A stretch of DNA of 64,000 nucleotides from assembly GCF_016765655.2 (NCBI RefSeq), contig NZ_CP086107.1, positions 248,001-312,000 on the forward strand. The letters are read 5' to 3'. Below the pieces are notes generated by a model. That model was not told the DNA's origin. It ran no database searches and worked only from the letters and a program-made list of their open reading frames with translations. The stretch's first letter is position 1. Every line of letters begins with the position of its first letter. Source of the stretch: Skermanella mucosa (GTDB lineage: Bacteria > Pseudomonadota > Alphaproteobacteria > Azospirillales > Azospirillaceae). Of the stretch, positions 9,495 to 18,205 are shown piece by piece. The translations under genes were made by a program, and so were the position numbers.

Positions 9495-9495
9495 T
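9466..9495 (+). terminator. intrinsic terminator of the small RNA candidate
   Basis: GGCCACCCC (9466-9474) pairs perfectly with GGGGTGGCC (9477-9485) around a two-base CC, and is followed by G and a run of ten T. It is the clearest Rho-independent terminator in the window. The long T tail is also what Hfq-dependent sRNAs need. Confidence 0.85.
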
Positions 9496-9552
9496 TCATG
9501 AACAAGCCGCCTGCCAAGGATCGCACGGTCCGGCGACGGCGAAATCCCAGCG

Positions 9553-10692
9553 TCATTTCGGGGCCCGTCGCCATTGGTCGGCCATCAGGAGCAGAAGGGC
9601 CCAGGCATAGGCCGATCCGAAGGTGGCCTGCTGCCATCCCGGGGCGGACATGAACCGGTCGAGCAGCACCGGCACCGGGAGAATCAGCAGGCAGGCCGCC
9701 ACCGCCTGCACCGGAGTCGGCGGCGCCCGGAAAAACAGCGGCAACAGGAACAGGGTGTAGTGGATCCAGGCCAGCGGCGAGGCGACCAGGGCGCCCAGCA
9801 GGCCAAGGGCGCTGGCCCGCAGAGGGTCCGGCCGCTGCCGGAATGCCCAGAGGGCGAGCCCGCCGAGCAGGGCGAGACTCGCCACCAGGCCGGCCGTGCC
9901 GTATCCGAACCTCAGGAACAATCCCGGCAGCGACGCATTGGTCAGGAAGGCCCCGCGGTCCGCGTCCTGCGAGATCACGTCGAGCCAGAGCCGGTAGATG
10001 CCGGGTCCATACAGCACCGCCGGAACGAGGCTCAGCACGGCCGCACAGGCCCCGGCGGCGAAACTGGCCCGCAGATGCCCGGCCAGAAGCAGCAGCCCCG
10101 GCCAGACCAGGAAGTTCGGCTTGACCGCGACCACGACGCCGATCAGCAGCCCGGCCGCCAGCGGCCGGTCGCGCTCCAGCAGCAGCCATGCGCCGGCCGC
10201 CGCGAGCGCCAGGGGCACGTAGATCTGCCCCAGCACCAGCGTGTCCCAGAAGCCCGCCGCCGCAAAGGCCGCCAGCGCCGGTATCAGCGGGGCTTCCGGC
10301 CGGTAACGGCGGACCAGCAGGATGACGAGGGCCGCGTATGCCACAACCGTGACCGCCCACCAGAGCCGGAAGGCTTCCGCCGGGTCAAGGTAAGAGAGCG
10401 GCTGGAACAGAAGCAGCGAGACCGGCGGGTTGAGGTTCTGGTTCCAGCTCTCGAACCCGGGCATCTCGACCCGGAAAGTCAGCCCTGGATAGATCCCGTA
10501 GGGGTCGAGCCCCTCGGTCGCGGCGCGCCCGGCCCCCATGAAGGAACCGAAGTCCCACAGCAGGTGGCCCGGCAGCGACCGCTGGAGCTGCCACACGATC
10601 AGCGCTGCCAGGCCGGCCGCCAGGAGGGCCGCCAGGAGGGCCGGGAGAACGGAATGGGCCGGCCCGTCCATTCTCCCGCGCGGCGATGTCAT
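9553..10692 (-). CDS. GT87-like (DUF2029) polytopic membrane glycosyltransferase
   Basis: A 379-residue membrane protein with about ten hydrophobic segments, resembling GT87/DUF2029 polyprenyl-phosphate-mannose-dependent transferases. Family-typical pieces are WDFGSFMGAGRAATEGLDPYG, the NPPVSLLLFQPL loop and VKPNFLVWPGLLLL. The start ATG (10692-10690) overlaps the stop of the upstream gene as ATGA, so the two are coupled. It would act at the inner membrane, using a lipid-linked sugar donor on the periplasmic side. The acceptor cannot be deduced. Confidence 0.75.
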   Translation of the reverse strand: MTSPRGRMDGPAHSVLPALLAALLAAGLAALIVWQLQRSLPGHLLWDFGSFMGAGRAATEGLDPYGIYPGLTFRVEMPGFESWNQNLNPPVSLLLFQPLSYLDPAEAFRLWWAVTVVAYAALVILLVRRYRPEAPLIPALAAFAAAGFWDTLVLGQIYVPLALAAAGAWLLLERDRPLAAGLLIGVVVAVKPNFLVWPGLLLLAGHLRASFAAGACAAVLSLVPAVLYGPGIYRLWLDVISQDADRGAFLTNASLPGLFLRFGYGTAGLVASLALLGGLALWAFRQRPDPLRASALGLLGALVASPLAWIHYTLFLLPLFFRAPPTPVQAVAACLLILPVPVLLDRFMSAPGWQQATFGSAYAWALLLLMADQWRRAPK

Positions 10693-12323
10693 GAGCTGCT
10701 CCGTACCGTCTCGATTTCCTCGGTGCCGGGCTCGCGCTCCTCCGGCGACAGCAGGCGCATGAGGGCATGGCCGGCCCCGCAGTCCACGGCGTCGACCGGA
10801 AGCCCGTCGGGCCATCCGGCGCAGCCGCGGTTGAAGGCGATGATGTAGATGCGGGTGGCGCCGCTCCTCTTCATCACGCCGTCGACCCGATCGACGAGTG
10901 CCGTCAACTGTTCCGCGGTCTCGGCCCGGGCGACCGGGTTGACGGCCAGGTCCAGCAGCGCCTCGTCGGCCGGGGTGAAGACCAGGGGATTCTGGCCTTC
11001 CCGGGCGAAGATGTTCACGACGACGGAATTCCGCTGCAGGGCGGCATAGGCTGCCGTGTGCTCGTGGGCGGGGTGCACGCTCCGGGTCGTGAACCAGTCG
11101 CCCAGTTCGAACGGGGCCGCCTCCGCCGGGACCAGGATCGCGCCGGGGGGCAGCCGGTCCAGGGACTGCCTCACGGCGGAGAAGCCGCGATCCTGGCGGA
11201 CCCAGTCCTGCGCCATCAATGCGCCGCGTCCGCCTACCACCAGGACAAGCCCAAGGGCGAAGATCACGGCCATCCGGGGAGCGGGGCGGGCGGGTGCCAG
11301 GGCCGCCACCAGGAGCAGCGCGGCGGGAAGCGCTATCCGCGAGTCCAGGAAGAAGGATCCCATGGCCGAGTAGGGGAGGGTCATGACCATCAGGGCATAG
11401 ATCGCCGCCACTCCGCCCAGCCCCCGATGCAGGGTGACGCGCCGGCTCGCCAGCAGGACCAGGATGGCGGCGCAGGCCGCCGCCAGTGTCGCGGTATCCA
11501 GGATCGTGTTGCCGGTGGACAGCAGCCGCGTGAAGGGCGACAGCTTCTGCCACGCGGTGAAGTCGAACCGAAGGTCCAGCGGCAGCCCGTTCGCCGGGCT
11601 TGCGGCCAGGTAGAGCGCGAGGGCGGGAACGAAGATGCCGGCCGACGCCGCGAGGCGGCGTGCGGCCGGCCGTACCGCCCGGGGACGCCCCTTCCAGACA
11701 TGGCCCAGCTCAAGCGCCGCGATGCCGACGGCGAAGAGGCCGAAGGCCACCATGTGCGCCAGTAGCAGCACGAGCGCGAAGACGGCGCCTGCCGCAAGCT
11801 GGCCGACGCGTGACAGGCGTCCCAGATACAGCCAGGCCGCCAAGCCCCATAACAGCAGACCCACTCCCAGCATGTAGTTCAGGAAGCCCCAGAGCATCAC
11901 CTCGTTCCAGACAAGGGCCGCTGCCAGCAGGGGCCAGACCGAGGGGCGCCCGGTGGCAGCGGAACTCAGCGCCAGCGTGCCGGTGACGGTCAGGACCAGC
12001 AGCAGACAAAGCAGCACCTTGCCCGCCGGTTCGATCCCGAGCACCGGCACGAGGGCCAGCAGCACGAGGTCCGAGAGGACGTTGGGCAGCAGCAGGCTGT
12101 CTGCCGTGAAGTTGGCTGAAAAGGCCGGGACCCTGTCCAGGTGGGCGAGGATATGGACCCGCGCCAGGTGGCTCGGATAGTCGAAGATCGGCGGCGTGTC
12201 GGTCACCAGCAAGGGCAGTGCCGCAAGGGCGATGAGGACGAAGGCGAACATCGCCAGCGCGCCGCCCGTCGGCCTGAAGATTCCATGCGGGCAGGATCCC
12301 GCTTCGTGGGCCTGGTCGGTCAC
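10689..12323 (-). CDS. polytopic membrane protein, possible GT-C transferase
   Basis: A 544-residue protein starting at GTG 12323 with GGAGGG about five bases upstream. It has some ten or more hydrophobic segments. An early periplasmic loop carries acidic residues (DTPPIFDYPSHLAR), as in GT-C transferases, and a soluble C-terminal domain of about 130 residues follows (from RQDRGFSAVRQSL), containing PAEAAPFELGDWFTTRSVHP. It is translationally coupled to the GT87-like gene, so both probably act in the same surface-glycan step. I do not recognise the exact family; the glycosyltransferase role is inferred from topology and neighbour. Confidence 0.6.
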   Translation of the reverse strand: MTDQAHEAGSCPHGIFRPTGGALAMFAFVLIALAALPLLVTDTPPIFDYPSHLARVHILAHLDRVPAFSANFTADSLLLPNVLSDLVLLALVPVLGIEPAGKVLLCLLLVLTVTGTLALSSAATGRPSVWPLLAAALVWNEVMLWGFLNYMLGVGLLLWGLAAWLYLGRLSRVGQLAAGAVFALVLLLAHMVAFGLFAVGIAALELGHVWKGRPRAVRPAARRLAASAGIFVPALALYLAASPANGLPLDLRFDFTAWQKLSPFTRLLSTGNTILDTATLAAACAAILVLLASRRVTLHRGLGGVAAIYALMVMTLPYSAMGSFFLDSRIALPAALLLVAALAPARPAPRMAVIFALGLVLVVGGRGALMAQDWVRQDRGFSAVRQSLDRLPPGAILVPAEAAPFELGDWFTTRSVHPAHEHTAAYAALQRNSVVVNIFAREGQNPLVFTPADEALLDLAVNPVARAETAEQLTALVDRVDGVMKRSGATRIYIIAFNRGCAGWPDGLPVDAVDCGAGHALMRLLSPEEREPGTEEIETVRSSS

Positions 12324-12843
12324 CTGCCCTCCGTGGGCTGCTGGGAAGTCACCGCGCAGGACGGCGTACGGCGCGGGTCGGGTAGATCAAGGGGCCGATG
12401 CCGCGAAGGGGGAGTGGGCGGGGCAAAGCCACGGGGAAGCGAGAATGCGCGCGTTCCGATCCTTGATATGCATTGTGAACTCCTTGATGCATCGAAGGTG
12501 AAATACAGGCGGGTGGTCGCCGCGATTGGTCTGCGGTGCCGCTCCTTTGGTAATCCAATGCTCGCTTCTTATTATTCAGCGGGATGAAAGGCCGAACGAA
12601 TCGCCGGGCCTCATCCGCGGAGGGAATCGGCATGCCCTGTCGGCCTGCCGACTGAAAAGACAGTCCGGCCGGAGAAGAAGTTCCAATTTTTTAACAGGAT
12701 GGCGGAAGTTCGCTAAGGTGAGGCTGGAACGTCGCCGCTCCGATCCGGGGGCCGGTCTGCTCGACCTGTCCCCGGACCGGACCCCGGTTCCTGGCCAGTT
12801 CCTGGCCAGTTCCTGGAAGGATGAACCGGAACGGCGCCCGCTG
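12324..12843. other. intergenic region with short repeats
   Basis: These 520 bp lie between the end of the lactate permease gene and the start of the membrane-protein operon, both on the minus strand. Two direct repeats, CCTTGATATGCAT (from 12461) and CCTTGATGCAT (from 12482), are 21 bp apart and could be an operator for the operon. A short tandem repeat lies at 12787-12819. I see no gene and no T-tailed terminator. Confidence 0.4.
12787..12819. repeat. three tandem 11-bp units (GTTCCTGGCCA)
   Basis: GTTCCTGGCCA is present twice exactly (12787-12797, 12798-12808), then a third unit GTTCCTGGAAG differs in the last three bases. It sits just beyond the 3' end of the lactate permease gene. It may be simple slippage or a short binding array. 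Confidence 0.6.
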
Positions 12844-14625
12844 CTACCGGGTGCCGTGTACCACGGCGGCCGGTTTGCCGCCGCCGGAACTGCGCATGGC
12901 CAGCAGGCAGGCTGCCGGCCACACCACGACGCCGGCCCACCAGAGGTTCAGGCCGCCCGCGATCAGGGCCATGCCGATCAGACCGGCCTGGACCACGTAA
13001 TAGATCATCGGCAGCAACGCCATCCGGATCAGGTCGCCCTCCCGGTTGACCAGCCCGACCGTCGCCGACGCCGCCACCACGTTGTGCACGCAGATCATGT
13101 TGCCGGCGGCGCCTCCCACGGCCTGCAGGGTCACGACGAGCGCGGCACCTGCCGACGCCAGCCCGATATTGATCGCCGTGGAGAACTGGAACAGCGAGAA
13201 CATCATGTTGCTGACCGTGTTCGACCCGGCGATGAAGGCACCGAGCGCGCCCACGATCGGCGAGACCAGGGGCCAGAACTCGCCCGACACGGCCGACACG
13301 CCGCCGGCCAGCACCAGCGGCATGCTGGCATGCTCCGCCGACGCGGAGTTGATGAAGACCTGCACCATCGGCACGGCGAGCAGCAGCGCCGGTGCCGCCT
13401 TGATCATGGTGCCGCCCGACAGCGACCAGACGGCGCGGTAGCTGCCGTCCTTGCCCATGCCGTGGAAGAGATAGGTGAACAGCGACACCAGGACGAACAC
13501 CGTCCCCGGCAGGTAGAGCGGCTGCGACGAGGCGGAGATGCCGGACCCGAACAGGTCGGTCAGGCTCAGCGTCATCGCGGGCGAGGTGAGGAACGCCTTG
13601 AGCGGATCGATCACGCGCGTCGCGATCAGCAGCGCGGCCACCAGCAGGTAAGGCGTCCAGGCCTTCAGCAGCGACATGGGCTGCTCATGCTCGACCGTCT
13701 CCTGGGACTGCTCCAGGGTCCCGATCCAGCGCTCCTCCCAGTTCTCCCGCGGCCCGAAATCGAAGACCTCGCGCGGCAGGAACAGCCCGCGCCGGGCGGC
13801 GGGTATGACGATCCCCAACCCGATCATGGCGCCGATCAGCGACGGGAATTCCGGCCCGAACGCGGCCGCGACCAGGTAGTAGGGCAGGGTGAAGGCGATG
13901 CCGGCGAACAGCGCGAACTTCCAGGCGGCGAAACCTTCCGCGAAGGAACGCCTCGGCCCGAAGAACCGGGTGATCATCGAGATCATGATCAACGGGATCA
14001 GGAAGCCGACCAGCGCATGGACCATCGCGACATTGACCGCGATATGGACCAGGTAATCGCCGAAGGCCATCGGCGCGATCGTGCTGTTGACGATCTCCTG
14101 GTTGGCCAGGCCGGTGTTGACGCCCAGCAGGATCGGCGTCCCGACCGCGCCGAACGAGACCGGCGTGCTCTGGATGATCAGGGCCGCCAGCACCGCCGCC
14201 ATGGCCGGAAAGCCGATGGCGACCAGCAGCGGTGCCGCGATCGCCGCCGGCGTGCCGAAGCCCGAGGCGCCCTCCACCAGGGACCCGAACAGCCAGGCGA
14301 TCAGGATCGCCTGCACGCGGCGGTCGGGCGAGATCGAGGTGAAGCCCTGCCGGATCCGGGCGATGGCCCCGCTCTCCTCGAGCGTGTACAGCAGCAGGAT
14401 GGCTCCGAACACGATGTAGAGGACGTTGATCGCCGTCACCAGCCCGTTGACCGAGGCGCCCATGACCTTCTCGATCGGGGTGCCCCACAGGGTCAGGGCG
14501 ATCAGGGCGGTGGCGGCATAGGCGACCGCCATGGTCAGCTTGGCCGACCGGCGAAGCGCCACCAGCAGGACGAACACGATGCAGATCGGCATCAATGCTA
14601 AAAGAAATTGCAGACTTTGAGGCAT
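12844..14625 (-). CDS. L-lactate permease (LctP family)
   Basis: A 593-residue polytopic inner-membrane permease of the LctP family, which imports L-lactate, D-lactate and glycolate with protons. Family signatures are [33 protein letters not shown] and [19 protein letters not shown]. The length is within the family's 550-600 residue range. The ATG has a GGAG about six bases upstream. It stands alone: no lactate dehydrogenase or lutABC genes are next to it. The promoter lies in 14626-14835, where CATAA-N6-TTATG forms an AT-rich inverted repeat. Confidence 0.93.
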   Translation of the reverse strand: MPQSLQFLLALMPICIVFVLLVALRRSAKLTMAVAYAATALIALTLWGTPIEKVMGASVNGLVTAINVLYIVFGAILLLYTLEESGAIARIRQGFTSISPDRRVQAILIAWLFGSLVEGASGFGTPAAIAAPLLVAIGFPAMAAVLAALIIQSTPVSFGAVGTPILLGVNTGLANQEIVNSTIAPMAFGDYLVHIAVNVAMVHALVGFLIPLIMISMITRFFGPRRSFAEGFAAWKFALFAGIAFTLPYYLVAAAFGPEFPSLIGAMIGLGIVIPAARRGLFLPREVFDFGPRENWEERWIGTLEQSQETVEHEQPMSLLKAWTPYLLVAALLIATRVIDPLKAFLTSPAMTLSLTDLFGSGISASSQPLYLPGTVFVLVSLFTYLFHGMGKDGSYRAVWSLSGGTMIKAAPALLLAVPMVQVFINSASAEHASMPLVLAGGVSAVSGEFWPLVSPIVGALGAFIAGSNTVSNMMFSLFQFSTAINIGLASAGAALVVTLQAVGGAAGNMICVHNVVAASATVGLVNREGDLIRMALLPMIYYVVQAGLIGMALIAGGLNLWWAGVVVWPAACLLAMRSSGGGKPAAVVHGTR

Positions 14626-14763
14626 GTAGGCTCCGGTGTTTCCTCGGCTTCTTCATTGTTCTGGCGGCCGGGATCCTGCATGGGTCCCTGGCAAGCCAGT
14701 TCAGCCGCCGCATGGGAAACGCGGCCGGGGCAGGGATGGGCAATAAATGACCCGTATGAACTT

Positions 14764-14779
14764 CATAATGTTTGTTATG
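14764..14779. promoter_or_regulatory. inverted repeat upstream of the lactate permease
   Basis: CATAA (14764-14768) and TTATG (14775-14779) form a 5-bp inverted repeat with a 6-bp spacer inside the only AT-rich stretch of the 210-bp gap. The position, about 140 bp upstream of the permease start, suits an operator. The arms are short, so this may be chance. Confidence 0.3.
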
Positions 14780-14835
14780 GAAATTACCTTCTTCGGCATC
14801 CCGTCACTCGGTCTCGGACCCGAAGTCGGCCGCCG

Positions 14836-16107
14836 TCAGATCAGCGGCTCCAGGATATCCAGCCCGCGGTTCCGGTCGATCACATAGACCAGCTCCCGGT
14901 CATCGACGAAGACATCGTTGCTCTGGGCGCAGGGCTGGCCCTTCGGGGGCTCCGGGATGAACCAGCCGGTCTCCCGGGGAGCCGTGGGGTCCGCGATGTC
15001 CAGCATCCGCAGGCCGCCGGAGAACCAGGTGCAGTAGAGCCGGTCGCCGGTCACCCGCTCCTGGAACTGGTGCGCGCCGAAGCGGGCGCCGGCGCGGGCG
15101 AAGGGCGAATCCAGCTCGCTGAGGTGGAACATGCCGATCGGCCGGATGTCGGCGCGGTCCTCCACGTCGAAGAACCACAATCCGCCATGGAGCTGGCCAT
15201 GGGTATGGTCGTGCTCCTCGTCCACCGCGGCCGCGACCTGGCGGCCCTGCCAGCGCACCGGCACCGGGGCCACGGTGTGGGTCGGTTCCGGGAACGGCGG
15301 GTGGTAATCGTACGATCCGACCGTGCGCAGGTCGGTGATGTCGGAAGCGTCGATCACCCGCAGGCCGGCATACCAGACCGACGCCCACAGTTCGTCGCCG
15401 AAGCGGAGCGCGTGGTGCAACCGGTTGCGCTGGCCGGTCCAGTGAGGCGTCTCCCCGCCGGCGACGTGCTGGCCGGGCATCCACCAGCGCGAGACCTCGG
15501 CCGGCCGGGCCGGGTCGGCGATGTCGTAGACCACCAGGATGTTGCCGACATAGCCTGTCATCTCGGTCGAGATATAGGCATAGCGGTCGTCCATGTCGAA
15601 GCGGTGGACTCCGACCCCATGGGTCCGGACATGGGCGATCTCGCGCGGGCGGGACCGGTCGGCGATGTCGTACAGCTTGAATCCGCCGTCCCGGTAGCCG
15701 TGCTCCAGCACGTGGCGCAGGCGGGGCAGCAGGTCTTCGGGGATCTTCAATGCCAGGGCCAGCTCGGCGTCGGACGGCGGGCGGCCGAGCCGGGCGGCCA
15801 GGTCGGACGTCGCCTCCGCCAGCCTGGCTCCGCGCCGCAGGGCGTGGCGGTCGTTCTGCTCGACGTTGGTGATCATCAGGTCGCCGACGACCCGGACCTT
15901 GTGGGTGTGGGAATCCTCGTTCGGCAGCTCGATGGCGGAGGCGATGCGGGGATTGGCCGGGTCCCGCACGTCCACGATGGTGGTTCCGAAAGGCGGTTTC
16001 ATGTGGCCGACGAAGGCATGGCCGCCGGACACCGTCACCTGGCCCCCGCCGGGCAGGTCGAGGTGGCCGACCAGGCGGAGGTTCTTCGCGAGGGGCATGT
16101 CGGTCAT
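14836..16107 (-). CDS. LVIVD-repeat beta-propeller protein
   Basis: A 423-residue soluble protein built of LVIVD-type beta-propeller repeats. Examples are TTIVDVRDPANPRIAS, FKLYDIADRSRPREIA, LVVYDIADPARPAEVS, LRVIDASDITDLRTV and LRMLDIADPTAPRETG. It lacks a signal peptide. Many His/Asp residues (HTHKV, EEHDHTHGQLHGG) could bind metal. Its ATG overlaps the TctA stop as ATGA, so it is the last gene of the TTT transporter operon. Its role there is unknown; it could be an enzyme or a scaffold acting on the imported acid. Confidence 0.75.
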   Translation of the reverse strand: MTDMPLAKNLRLVGHLDLPGGGQVTVSGGHAFVGHMKPPFGTTIVDVRDPANPRIASAIELPNEDSHTHKVRVVGDLMITNVEQNDRHALRRGARLAEATSDLAARLGRPPSDAELALALKIPEDLLPRLRHVLEHGYRDGGFKLYDIADRSRPREIAHVRTHGVGVHRFDMDDRYAYISTEMTGYVGNILVVYDIADPARPAEVSRWWMPGQHVAGGETPHWTGQRNRLHHALRFGDELWASVWYAGLRVIDASDITDLRTVGSYDYHPPFPEPTHTVAPVPVRWQGRQVAAAVDEEHDHTHGQLHGGLWFFDVEDRADIRPIGMFHLSELDSPFARAGARFGAHQFQERVTGDRLYCTWFSGGLRMLDIADPTAPRETGWFIPEPPKGQPCAQSNDVFVDDRELVYVIDRNRGLDILEPLI

Positions 16108-17651
16108 CGGGGCTGGTCTCCGGTCAGGGCCGCCGGGTTTTCGCGCTCGGCCCGCCTATGGCGTTCCTGCTGCCGGCTGCGCAGCCAGGGCAGCAGCACC
16201 GAGAGCACCACGAAGGCCCACAGCACGTTGCCGATGGTGGAGGAGAACAGGATCGTCAGGTCGCCCTGCCCGATCCGCAGCGAGCGCAGCAGATATTGCT
16301 CGAACAGCGGTCCCAGGATGATGCCGATCAGGATCGCCGTGACATGGTAGTTGGTCTTGCGGGCGATATAGCCGATCACCCCGAAGACCAGGGCCAGGCC
16401 CATGTCGAACACGTATTCGCGGTTGGCGAAGGCGCCGACGATGGTCAGCGACAGGATCAGCGGCACCAGGATCCTGGTCGGGATCAACACCACCTGGCTC
16501 ATGTAGCGGGCCAGCGGCAGGATCGTGAAGAGCATCACGATGTAGGACAGCGTCATCGAGAAGAAGATGCCGTAGGCGATCTCCGGCGATTCGATGAACA
16601 GCCGGGGACCGAGCACGATGCCGTGGTACTGCAGGACCACCATCATCACCGCGGCGGTGCTGCCTCCCGGCACGCCGATCGCCATCAGCGGAACCAGCGT
16701 GCCCGACGTGACGCCGTTGTTGGCGGCTTCGGGCGCCACCACGCCGGGGGCGAAGCCCTTGCCGAACTCGTCGGGCGTCTTGGAGAACATCCGCGCCTGC
16801 TGGTAGGCCACGAACGACGCGATGCTGGCGCCGGCGCCCGGCACGACGCCGATCAGCAGCCCGACGAAGCTGGTCCAGATCGTCAGCCACCAGTATTTGA
16901 GGCTGAGCCGCAGGCCCTCCAGCGTGTCCGCCCAGTGCGCGCGGGAGTCCACGACGGCGGAGCGCGGCACGATGGTCGACCGCTCCATCATGCTGAAGGC
17001 TTCCGAAATCGCGAACAGGCCGATCAGGGCCGGCACCAGCGGCACGCCGTCATAAAGTTCCAGGAAGCCGAACGCCGCGCGCGGGGTGCCGTAGATGTGG
17101 TCGGTCCCGATCGCCCCGATCATCAGGCCGAAGAAGCCGGCGATGATCCCCTTCAAGGGATCGTCGGCGGCGATGGCGGCGATCAGCACCAGGCCGAACA
17201 CCATCACGGCCACCATCTCGACGCTGCGCAGGTACATGCCGACCTGCGCCAGGAACGGCAGCAGGGCGACGGTCGCGATGCTGGTGACCAAGCCGCCGAT
17301 GGTGGAGGCCACGAAACAGAGCACGAGCGCCTGCTGCGCCTTCCCCTTCAGGGTCATCTGGTAGCCGTCCAGCGTGGTCGCCGCCGCCCCGCCGGTGCCG
17401 GGCATGTTCACCAGGATCGCGGGGATGCCGCCGCCCAGATGGGTCGCGCAATAGAGCGACACCATGAAGGCCAGGGCCATGTTGATGTCCATGGCCAGCG
17501 TCAGCGGCAGCAGGATGATCAGGGTGTTCTGGGCGCTGAAGCCGGGGATCGCGCCGACCAGGATGCCGAGCAGCACCGCCGGCACCACGATCCAGGTGAG
17601 CATGACCGCATCGACCGCGAGCGAGAGGAGAAGTGCGCTGTCCCATCCCAT
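16104..17651 (-). CDS. tctA: tripartite tricarboxylate transporter, large permease TctA
   Basis: A 515-residue TctA-family permease. It begins with the motif-bearing GILVGAIPGFSAQNTLIILLPL and carries the second typical block LLIGVVPGAGASIASFVAYQQARMFSK. About twelve membrane segments are expected. In TTT systems it forms the channel with TctB and receives a carboxylate from periplasmic TctC. It starts two bases after the TctB stop and overlaps the propeller gene downstream, so the order is tctC-tctB-tctA-propeller. The gene symbol reflects the family; the substrate is not known. Confidence 0.93.
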   Translation of the reverse strand: MGWDSALLLSLAVDAVMLTWIVVPAVLLGILVGAIPGFSAQNTLIILLPLTLAMDINMALAFMVSLYCATHLGGGIPAILVNMPGTGGAAATTLDGYQMTLKGKAQQALVLCFVASTIGGLVTSIATVALLPFLAQVGMYLRSVEMVAVMVFGLVLIAAIAADDPLKGIIAGFFGLMIGAIGTDHIYGTPRAAFGFLELYDGVPLVPALIGLFAISEAFSMMERSTIVPRSAVVDSRAHWADTLEGLRLSLKYWWLTIWTSFVGLLIGVVPGAGASIASFVAYQQARMFSKTPDEFGKGFAPGVVAPEAANNGVTSGTLVPLMAIGVPGGSTAAVMMVVLQYHGIVLGPRLFIESPEIAYGIFFSMTLSYIVMLFTILPLARYMSQVVLIPTRILVPLILSLTIVGAFANREYVFDMGLALVFGVIGYIARKTNYHVTAILIGIILGPLFEQYLLRSLRIGQGDLTILFSSTIGNVLWAFVVLSVLLPWLRSRQQERHRRAERENPAALTGDQPR

Positions 17652-17653
17652 GC

Positions 17654-18181
17654 TCAGACCCCTCCGCCGAGCAGCGGGACCAGGAAGCGTTCGACCGGGC
17701 CCGGCGGGAAGCGCGCCCCCAGCAGCATGATGAAGACCAGGAACACCGCCGCCGCGACGCCGCCGGCGACGGCGAACAGGGTGGCCGGCTCCCGCAGTCC
17801 GAGGATCCACATGGCCGCGAGCATGACCAGGAACAGGCCGAGCGTCGTTCCGAGCCACGGTATCGTGACGATGAACAGGATCAGGACGCCGATCAGGGCC
17901 AGCCGCTGGCCCTGCGCCGACGTCCATCGGCCAAGGTCGCCGAAACCGAGCGATCCGGTGCCGTTGCGCAGGCGCAGGACGATGCGGGCGACCTGCACCG
18001 CGATCAGGGCCAGCAGCACGACGCCGACCACCGTCCCGTTCGCCCGCGCCTCCCACACCAGGTTGGACGAGGAGATCAGGTAGTAGAGGGTGAAGCCGGC
18101 GGCGAGAACCGGGATGATCAGGTCGGCGCCGAGCTGCGCGTTCCGGCGCTGCCGCAGCGATTGCGCCACTTTCTGGCTCAT
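17654..18181 (-). CDS. tctB: tripartite tricarboxylate transporter, small permease TctB
   Basis: A 175-residue small membrane subunit of the TTT transporter. Four hydrophobic segments are visible (for example LIIPVLAAGFTLYYLISS, NGTVVGVVLLALIAVQVARI, LALIGVLILFIVTIPWLG and LFAVAGGVAAAVFLVFIML). It fits the TctB family in size and topology. It lies 24 bp downstream of tctC and two bases before tctA. Confidence 0.9.
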   Translation of the reverse strand: MSQKVAQSLRQRRNAQLGADLIIPVLAAGFTLYYLISSSNLVWEARANGTVVGVVLLALIAVQVARIVLRLRNGTGSLGFGDLGRWTSAQGQRLALIGVLILFIVTIPWLGTTLGLFLVMLAAMWILGLREPATLFAVAGGVAAAVFLVFIMLLGARFPPGPVERFLVPLLGGGV

Positions 18182-18205
18182 GACGTTGCTCCTTGGCCCC
18201 CGGGG

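Noticed and set aside
12526-14601. Plus-strand open frame opposite the lactate permease
   Set aside because: Extreme Arg/His/Gln/Asp-rich composition typical of the complement of membrane-protein genes.
16158-18083. Plus-strand open frame opposite tctAB
   Set aside because: Same shadow pattern. TctA and TctB are unambiguous on the minus strand.
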